64,000 nucleotides of DNA from Streptomyces globosus (GTDB lineage: Bacteria > Actinomycetota > Actinomycetes > Streptomycetales > Streptomycetaceae): contig NZ_CP030862.1 of NCBI RefSeq assembly GCF_003325375.1, positions 5,709,501 to 5,773,500 on the forward strand, in the 5' to 3' direction. Under the pieces are notes generated by a model. It saw only the letters and a program-made list of their open reading frames with translations. It ran no database searches and was not told where the DNA came from. Positions within the stretch are counted from its first letter, which is position 1. Every line of letters begins with the position of its first letter. Below are positions 59,199 through 64,000 of the stretch, piece by piece. Position numbers and translations under genes: made by a program.

Positions 59199-60561
59199 AC
59201 TGCTCCCCCCTCAGGGCTTCGCCGGCGGTTACGCGGTTGAGCTGGATGTCTCGGGCGATGGACGCCGCCAGGACGGCTTCGCCGGGGCTGTGGCCGTGGC
59301 CGGCGTACTGCCAGGACGCGAGGACGAGGACGGTGTCCGGCTCCAGGTCGTCCAGGCCGCGGGCTGCGGCTTCCTGGGCGGCGCGGTAGTCGGCGCGGGT
59401 CTGGCGGAGGGCGCCGAGGGTGGTGGAGTAGTGGCGGGACTTGGTGGAGAAGTGGCCGCGGAAGCCGAGCATGTGGGCCCAGGCGGCGAGGCGGCGGTCC
59501 GGGTAGAGCGGGTCGAGGTCGAGGCAGGCCCCGATCAGGCGGGCGGTGTGGTCGGGGACGTCGAGGAGGACCAGGGCCTCGCGGTTGCCGATGCGGCGGT
59601 CGAGGGTGCCGGTGTCCTCGGTGGCCTTGGTGGCGTACTTGGCGACGTACGAGGCCACGGCCTGTTCGGTGATGTCGGAGCCGTCCCCGAAGGCCTTGAT
59701 CGGGCGGATGTCGAGTTGGGTGCCCCAGCGGAGGGTGCGCGCCGGCTGGTCGTCGGCGGCCTGGACGGTGATGGACGTGTACGTGTGCGCGACGGCGGCC
59801 CGGATGGCTTCGGTGAGGAGCCGGGTGGTGGCCCAGTGCGGGGGCGGGGTGAGCGGCCCGGTGGGTCCGTCGAGTCGGATCACGGCGTGGAAGTGGATGG
59901 CGCCGCGCTTCTGGAACTCGGCGACCTTGCCGAAGGAGACGCGGCACGACTCCTTCAGCTCGCGTTGGGTGAGGCCGGCGCGGGCGGCGATCTCGCGGCG
60001 GAGGCGGGTGGTGAAGCGGGACCAGAGCTGTCCGGCGTGGTTGTTGAAGAGGACGGCGCCCGCGTAGTCGTACGTGGCCGGGTCGAGGGCGGTGCCGAGG
60101 AGCGGGTCGTCGGCGGGGTGGGGGGTGCCGCAGCGGCAGCGGCCGGAGTCGGGCCGGTTGTGAACCGGGCCGAAGGACGGGGCGGTGAGGGTGGCGAAGA
60201 CGCGGGGGTGTTCGCGGACGGTGGCGGGGACGTCTCGGCGGTCGTCTCCGGCGAGCCCGGCCCGGATCAGGTGGTAGGTGTCACCGGCGTACGTCCAGGC
60301 GCAGGACGGGCAGCGGGAGGCGCGGCGGTTGCCGCAGGCGATCCGGAGGCGGGCACCGGGCTCGTTCTCGGTCGAGTAGCGGTGGTACGTCTCCCCGCTG
60401 GTCTTGTCCTTGGTGAGCGTCCAGCCGGTGATGTGTATGGGGTCGGCGCACCCGCCGGTGCGGTGGACCTGCTCCTCCCAGCGACGGAAACCGGGAGCCC
60501 CGGCGACCCTCAGCAGATCACCGAGGAGGCCAGGATCCAGATCCGCGAGGTTCGCGGTCAT
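59191..60561 (-). CDS. repSA: RepSA-like rolling-circle replication initiator
   Basis: 456 residues. Cys-rich N-terminal segment (CGNRRASRCPSCAWTYAGDTYH), a second Cys/His patch (GRCRCGTPHP), a HUH-like motif GAIHFHAVIRLDG near residue 218, and a Tyr-containing VASYVAKYATK near 302, as in RepSA of pSAM2. It nicks one strand at the element origin to replicate the excised circle. It starts with ATG 60561 in a 4-nt ATGA overlap with the preceding gene. The double-strand origin was not identified. Confidence 0.93.
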   Translation of the reverse strand: MTANLADLDPGLLGDLLRVAGAPGFRRWEEQVHRTGGCADPIHITGWTLTKDKTSGETYHRYSTENEPGARLRIACGNRRASRCPSCAWTYAGDTYHLIRAGLAGDDRRDVPATVREHPRVFATLTAPSFGPVHNRPDSGRCRCGTPHPADDPLLGTALDPATYDYAGAVLFNNHAGQLWSRFTTRLRREIAARAGLTQRELKESCRVSFGKVAEFQKRGAIHFHAVIRLDGPTGPLTPPPHWATTRLLTEAIRAAVAHTYTSITVQAADDQPARTLRWGTQLDIRPIKAFGDGSDITEQAVASYVAKYATKATEDTGTLDRRIGNREALVLLDVPDHTARLIGACLDLDPLYPDRRLAAWAHMLGFRGHFSTKSRHYSTTLGALRQTRADYRAAQEAAARGLDDLEPDTVLVLASWQYAGHGHSPGEAVLAASIARDIQLNRVTAGEALRGEQYE

Positions 60562-60935
60562 GCACCCACCGCCGCAGGAGCGGGCGCGAAGAGCGTGTAG
60601 ACCTTCAGCGTGATCCGACCCACGGGTGCCGTGAAGAGGAGCTGGTTCTCGCCCCTCAGGTCCTTGAGCTGCACGTCCAGGGCGTCGGTGTGGGTGGCCT
60701 GCCGCCAGGCCTCCAGGTCGGCCGGGCTGTCGAGGAGGACGTGTGCCTCGCTCGGCGTGATCTGGCTGGTGGTGATGTACGCGCCGGGCAGCTCCGGGTG
60801 CGACTGGGCCAACTGGACGAGGGCCGCGAACACGGCGGTCTGCGCGGTCAGCGGGTTGTTCATGTCGGCGTCGATCAGCATGGCGCTCACCGTCCGGCCG
60901 GGTGACGGAGCCGAGGTGTCGCTGTGCCGGGCCAT
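60558..60935 (-). CDS. Hypothetical AICE protein upstream of repSA
   Basis: 125 residues from ATG 60935 with AAAGGA 8 nt before it. The sequence (MNNPLTAQTAVFAALVQLAQ, PGAYITTSQITPSEAHVLLD, QLLFTAPVGRITLKVYTLF) suggests a small alpha/beta protein without membrane segments. It is coupled to repSA by a 4-nt overlap, so it may take part in replication control. I do not recognise a named family. Confidence 0.75.
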   Translation of the reverse strand: MARHSDTSAPSPGRTVSAMLIDADMNNPLTAQTAVFAALVQLAQSHPELPGAYITTSQITPSEAHVLLDSPADLEAWRQATHTDALDVQLKDLRGENQLLFTAPVGRITLKVYTLFAPAPAAVGA

Positions 60936-60976
60936 GATGGTGGTCCTTTCGGTTTCGGTCGGGAGGGGCCGTTCCG

Positions 60977-61017
60977 TCCGGGGGCGGCGATGCTTGGTGG
61001 CTTGTGACGCCCCCGGA
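60977..61017 (-). terminator. Hairpin separating the Spd and Rep transcription blocks
   Basis: TCCGGGGGCG pairs with CGCCCCCGGA (10-bp stem, 21-nt loop) in the 90-bp gap. It probably ends the upstream transfer-gene transcript. Confidence 0.55.
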
Positions 61018-61025
61018 GGGTCCGG

Positions 61026-61343
61026 TCAGTGGTTCGTGAACTCCTGGCGCAGTGCGCGGATGAGGAACAGGACCACGACAGCGCTGATGGACAGGGCGAC
61101 GGCCGTGACGGCGACGGCCAGGAGCAGCGAGACGGCGACGGAGGCCAGGGCCAGGACCCCGGCGACACCGCCGGCGGCGAGGGCGACCGCGGCGCCGGGG
61201 GTCTTGGGGGCCAGGGCCGCGAGGCCGGCCGGAGCCGCCACCGGAACGGGGGCGTTCTCCTGCTGGCCGGTCGCGGGCACCGGGGCCGGGTGGACGGTCA
61301 CGGGGGCGTAGGTGTCGGGTGCGGGGTACTTGGGCTTGAGCAT
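61026..61343 (-). CDS. Spd-type small membrane protein
   Basis: 105 residues from ATG 61343 (MLKPKYPAPDTYAPVTV). The Pro-rich N-terminal third is followed by two long hydrophobic helices (AVALAAGGVAGVLALASVAV and LAVAVTAVALSISAVVVLFLI) and a basic end. It matches the mobile-element spread (Spd) proteins that help plasmid DNA move between hyphal compartments after TraB transfer. The exact Spd class is uncertain. Confidence 0.75.
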   Translation of the reverse strand: MLKPKYPAPDTYAPVTVHPAPVPATGQQENAPVPVAAPAGLAALAPKTPGAAVALAAGGVAGVLALASVAVSLLLAVAVTAVALSISAVVVLFLIRALRQEFTNH

Positions 61344-61360
61344 TGGTTCTCCTTCCGGGG

Positions 61361-61519
61361 TTACTTGTCGATCACGGTGTTGAGGGCGGGGGCGAGGAAG
61401 CTGTTCGCGAGGAGGAAGCCGCCGAGGAGGATCACGGCGACCAGCCACCAGGGCGGACGGACGAGCTTCACGCCCAGGGCGCCGATGACGATGAGGGCGA
61501 GCCAGAGCGGAACGTCCAC
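61361..61519 (-). CDS. Tiny membrane protein of the Spd cluster (52 aa)
   Basis: GTG 61519 (AAGGAG 7 nt upstream) encodes MDVPLWLALIVIGALGVKLV, then RPPWWLVAVILLGGFLLANS and a short polar end ending VIDK; two membrane helices. Too short for routine ORF calling but has a strong ribosome site and the same strand and spacing as its neighbours. Presumably a transfer/spread accessory. Confidence 0.78.
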   Translation of the reverse strand: MDVPLWLALIVIGALGVKLVRPPWWLVAVILLGGFLLANSFLAPALNTVIDK

Positions 61520-61537
61520 GACGGGTCTCCTTCGAGG

Positions 61538-61726
61538 TCAGCGCGGGGCGCAGCGGTGGGACTGGGCGGCGAGTTCGGCGGCGGCCCGGCTGGTGTAGTC
61601 GGCCGACCAGCCGCAGTGGGGGGCGGTGCAGGCGGCGGAGTGCATCTCGCGCCCGTGGCGGTCGGTGTAGGTGCCGACCTCCACCGGGCCGATCCGGCGG
61701 GTGTCGCGGAAGCGGTAGCGGGGCAT
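61538..61726 (-). CDS. Mobile element transfer protein, small zinc-finger-like
   Basis: 62 residues from ATG 61726 (MPRYRFRDTRRIGPVEVGTY). The C-terminal half has CTAPHCGWSADYTSRAAAEL and a final HRCAPR, a Cys2-His-Cys arrangement able to bind zinc. Sequences of this type recur in Streptomyces AICEs beside spd genes. The role is unknown. Confidence 0.78.
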   Translation of the reverse strand: MPRYRFRDTRRIGPVEVGTYTDRHGREMHSAACTAPHCGWSADYTSRAAAELAAQSHRCAPR

Positions 61727-61739
61727 GGCGGGGCTCCTC

Positions 61740-62429
61740 TCAGACGAGTTGTGCGGCAATGGCGTGGGCCATGGGAGCCGGGACTCCGAGGCGGGCGCGC
61801 AAGGTGTCGGCGTCGATCGGGTGGCCGGTGCGGGCGCGGTGTTCGTCGGCGACCTTGCGGCCGTAGGCGAGGAGCGCGTCCGGTACGGCGACGGCCGGGG
61901 TCGGTGGCGGGGGCGGAGGCAGGGCCGGAGCGGGCTCGGGCGCGGGGATCCCGGTGACGGCGGGCTCAGGGTCGGGTTCCTGGACCGGTTCGGCATCGGT
62001 GTCCGCGTCGGCCTGGTCGTGATCGTGCTCGGCGGACGGGACAACTGCGGTCTCGTCCGCGGGACTGTGGACGAGGAGGGTGCCGCCGAGGAAGGCCAGT
62101 GCGGGCCACCCGGCGACGAGGATCCGCAGCCAGGCAGGGACGGCGTTCAGGTCGAGAAGGCCGGCGGTGGCGACGTTCGCGCCGAGCGAGGCGGCGAGGG
62201 CGACGGCGAACCAGGTCCAGGCGGACCGGGTCGGCTCCCCGGCGTCGCGCAGGAGCCGCAGGCGGCGCCAGGCGGCGACGAGGAGCAGGTCCACGCTGAT
62301 GGGGTAGGCCCACGCCTTCCAGCCGTCCTGCCCCGCGGCTTCGGCCAGGTCGTGCAGGTGGGCGAAGGACAGGGCCCCGGCGATGACGGCCTGGACGAGG
62401 ACGGCGTCCGGTCGGACCTTGAGGTGCAT
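61740..62429 (-). CDS. DUF2637 / SpdB-like membrane protein
   Basis: 229 residues from ATG 62429, preceded by a near-perfect AAGGAGGTGA. Four N-terminal hydrophobic segments (VLVQAVIAGALSFAHLHDLA, YPISVDLLLVAAW, WFAVALAASLGANVATAG, ILVAGWPALAFLGGTLLV), then an Asp/Glu/Pro-rich linker and a C-terminal helix-turn-helix-like part (DADTLRARLGVPAPMAHAI). DUF2637 proteins are found in conjugative plasmids; they are thought to assist intramycelial spread. Confidence 0.85.
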   Translation of the reverse strand: MHLKVRPDAVLVQAVIAGALSFAHLHDLAEAAGQDGWKAWAYPISVDLLLVAAWRRLRLLRDAGEPTRSAWTWFAVALAASLGANVATAGLLDLNAVPAWLRILVAGWPALAFLGGTLLVHSPADETAVVPSAEHDHDQADADTDAEPVQEPDPEPAVTGIPAPEPAPALPPPPPPTPAVAVPDALLAYGRKVADEHRARTGHPIDADTLRARLGVPAPMAHAIAAQLV

Positions 62430-62505
62430 GGTGTGTCACCTCCTTCAGGCATGGGAGGGGTAAGGACTTGGCGCTTGACGGTCGCGCCGACCGACTACGG
62501 GGAGG

Positions 62506-63852
62506 TCAGGCGGGCTGTTTGCCCTGCGAGGGCAGGGCGGTCCGCCGCGGGCGGAAGGGCGCCAGAGCCGGGATGTCCGGGGCGAGGTGCTCGAACTGGG
62601 CACAGACGGCGGCGGTCTCGTCGAGGGAGACGAACGCGGACCGGATGCGCGCCCACCCGCCGGAGAGGAGGCCGACGACGGCGGTGCCGGGGCGGTCGAT
62701 GGCGATGTTGGTGGCCGCGCTCACGGCACGGAGGCTGATGTCGCCGAGTGCCATCTTCGCGGAGGCTTCGTCGTTGACGCGGTGTGCCACACGGCCCGTG
62801 AGTTGGGCGCGGAGGGCGGTGGCGCCGGCGCCGAGGTCGGAGCCGAAGCGCTGCCCGCAGATCTCCAGGTAGATGGCGGCGGCCCGGCCGAGCTGTCCGA
62901 GGCGGATCAGTTGAGTGACCATGTGGTCCCGGCGCTTCTCGTCGGACTTGTTGGCGATCAGGAACAGCTCGGCCACTTCGTCCACGATCAGCACGATGGG
63001 TGCGGGTCGGAGGTCGTCGGGCAGGCCCCAGACGTCGGATGTGATCTCGTCCACCGCGACGCCCGTTCCGAGGCCCTGTGAGGCCCGGATCAGCTCGTAG
63101 CGCTGGATCATCTCCTCGACGAGCACATCCAGGAGGTCAGAGGCTTCGTCGGGTGTATAGGCGAGTCCGGACAGCCGGCGGGCGAACGGAGCGAGCTCCA
63201 CACCCCACTTGCAGTCGATGCCGACGAGCGCAACGGGCTGCTTGGCCAACTCCTTGACGAGGGCTCTGAGGTAGACCGACTTCCCTGACTCGGTGGCCCC
63301 CACCACCAGCTCGTGAGGGCTGGCCCGGAAGTTCCGCATGTGCGCGGTGCCGTCGGCCCGCAGCGCAACCGGCACCTTCAGCAGCCCGGCCGCCGGAACG
63401 TCGCGTGGCATGACGACATTCCGCAGGACGTCGTAGCCGATGAGCCGGATCTCCAGGAACCCGGGCTTCAGCGACCTGACGTGGACTCCCTGCATGCGCC
63501 AGGAGTGCCGCAGCCGCTCGGTCGCCGCGTCGAAGTCCTGCACGTCCTGACCCGGCAGCATCTTGATCCGCAGGACCAGTCCGAATCGGGTGATCCTGAT
63601 CCGGCGCGGCTTCGGGAGTGCCCGGTCGGGCATGCGGTGCAGGGCCGCCGCGAGGATCACCCGGGACCGTGACGGCTGCTCGGTCAGCCCGCAGGCCTCC
63701 ATGACCGAGCGGTACGTCCACAGCAGCCGCATGACGGTGGCCAGCCAGCCGAATCCGACCCAGTACCAGCCGGGTCGCTTCCACTTCAGCCAGCCGAGTG
63801 CGGCTGCGACCAGCGATAAGCCGACCAGCGCGGCAGTCTGTCCGCCGGTCAT
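62506..63852 (-). CDS. FtsK/SpoIIIE-type conjugative DNA translocase (TraSA/TraB-like)
   Basis: 448 residues. An N-terminal membrane region (LVGLSLVAAALGWL and WYWVGFGWLATVMRLLWTY, about 8-50) precedes a RecA-like motor with Walker A GATESGKS (185-192) and Walker B VLIVDEVAEL (Asp291, Glu292), and QLIRLGQLGRAAAIYLEICGQ-type motifs, here in pieces. A single protein of this kind is enough to move double-stranded plasmid DNA between Streptomyces hyphae. The recognised clt repeats were not found in the visible part of the element. Confidence 0.93.
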   Translation of the reverse strand: MTGGQTAALVGLSLVAAALGWLKWKRPGWYWVGFGWLATVMRLLWTYRSVMEACGLTEQPSRSRVILAAALHRMPDRALPKPRRIRITRFGLVLRIKMLPGQDVQDFDAATERLRHSWRMQGVHVRSLKPGFLEIRLIGYDVLRNVVMPRDVPAAGLLKVPVALRADGTAHMRNFRASPHELVVGATESGKSVYLRALVKELAKQPVALVGIDCKWGVELAPFARRLSGLAYTPDEASDLLDVLVEEMIQRYELIRASQGLGTGVAVDEITSDVWGLPDDLRPAPIVLIVDEVAELFLIANKSDEKRRDHMVTQLIRLGQLGRAAAIYLEICGQRFGSDLGAGATALRAQLTGRVAHRVNDEASAKMALGDISLRAVSAATNIAIDRPGTAVVGLLSGGWARIRSAFVSLDETAAVCAQFEHLAPDIPALAPFRPRRTALPSQGKQPA

Positions 63853-63856
63853 CGCG

Positions 63857-64000
63857 TCAGGCCTGGGCCGGGGCCGACGCGGGAACCAGGGAGGTGATGG
63901 CCGCGGCGCGGAAGCTGATCCCGTGCCGCTTCTGGCCGTTGAACTCGTTCTCCCACGGCCGGGCGATGAGGCCCGTGATCGCGACCGGCGTACCCATCAC
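63857..64000 (-). CDS. AICE protein, N-terminus beyond the window
   Basis: Only the last 47 codons are visible (MGTPVAITGLIARPWENEFN, then GQKRHGISFRAAAITSLV and an Ala/Pro end), stop at 63859-63857, 4 bp before the transfer ATPase. The ITGLIARPWE and GISFRAAAI strings suggest a beta-barrel (OB-fold-like) protein of AICE transfer regions, but the fragment is too short for an assignment. The frame is open at the window edge; a GTG-ATG there need not be the start. Confidence 0.6.
   Translation of the reverse strand: MMGTPVAITGLIARPWENEFNGQKRHGISFRAAAITSLVPASAPAQA

Larger units (their letters stand above)
57745..64000. mobile_element. Actinomycete integrative and conjugative element (AICE, pSAM2-like), left part
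   Basis: From the 3' end of tRNA-Gly onward all genes are on the minus strand in pSAM2-like order as read from the att site: tyrosine integrase, excisionase, RepSA-like rolling-circle initiator, hypothetical protein, small Spd-type membrane proteins, DUF2637/SpdB-like protein, and FtsK/TraB-type DNA translocase. One further ORF runs off the window. No right border is visible, so attR and any cargo lie beyond base 64,000. The left boundary is placed at the T-loop of the tRNA as an estimate. Confidence 0.88.

Overview
The window is a high-GC actinobacterial chromosome segment, almost certainly from Streptomyces or a very close relative. The evidence is the GC-rich third codon positions, frequent GTG starts and the gene content. 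The order leuS, rsfS, LCP gene, nadD, proA, proB, obg, rpmA, rplU, rne, rodA, PBP2, mreD/C/B, ndk, folC, valS, clpX, clpP2/P1, tig matches my memory of the S. coelicolor SCO2570-SCO2620 region. Ortholog assignments were made by reading, not by a search.

Region by region: (1) 1-5,700 holds a cut-off DegV gene, a membrane coiled-coil protein, leuS with an upstream leucine-rich leader peptide and terminator, and two identical tRNA-Ala(GGC) genes flanking a small zinc-ribbon gene. (2) 5,800-12,700 holds a histidine phosphatase, rsfS, an LCP-family cell-wall glycopolymer ligase, nadD, a tiny membrane protein, an M48 protease and two paralogous spore-wall membrane proteins. (3) 12,780-24,470 holds proA and proB and then a glycopolymer island: GtrA, a polyprenyl-phosphate glycosyltransferase, a GT2-TagF fusion, a GT4, galE and another GT2. 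With the LCP gene and the two spore-wall proteins this reads as a teichoic-acid-like cell-wall polymer pathway. (4) 24,550-31,110 holds obg, rpmA, rplU and a 1,350-residue RNase E/G with repetitive Arg-rich arms. (5) 31,350-36,790 holds a radical-SAM protein and its DUF2344 partner. They are separated by a protein built of exact 19-residue tandem repeats and by a 1.48-kb insertion that carries only a large serine recombinase. (6) 36,870-45,540 holds a CYTH-CHAD protein, the cell-shape cluster rodA-PBP2-mreD-mreC-mreB, and ndk. (7) 45,670-57,270 holds a DUF4233 protein, folC, an orphan histidine kinase, valS, an exported Pro/Gln-rich protein, clpX, clpP2, clpP1 with a ClgR-like operator upstream, and tig. 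(8) From 57,440 there are tRNA-Pro and tRNA-Gly(TCC), followed by the left part of an integrative and conjugative element of the AICE (pSAM2-like) type. It encodes integrase, excisionase, RepSA-like initiator, Spd proteins and an FtsK-like transfer ATPase, and it continues beyond the window.

Most of the window is conserved Streptomyces core. The points most worth following are the leuS attenuator, the solo serine-recombinase insertion at the 3' end of the radical-SAM gene, the 19-residue-repeat protein beside it, and the repeat architecture of RNase E.
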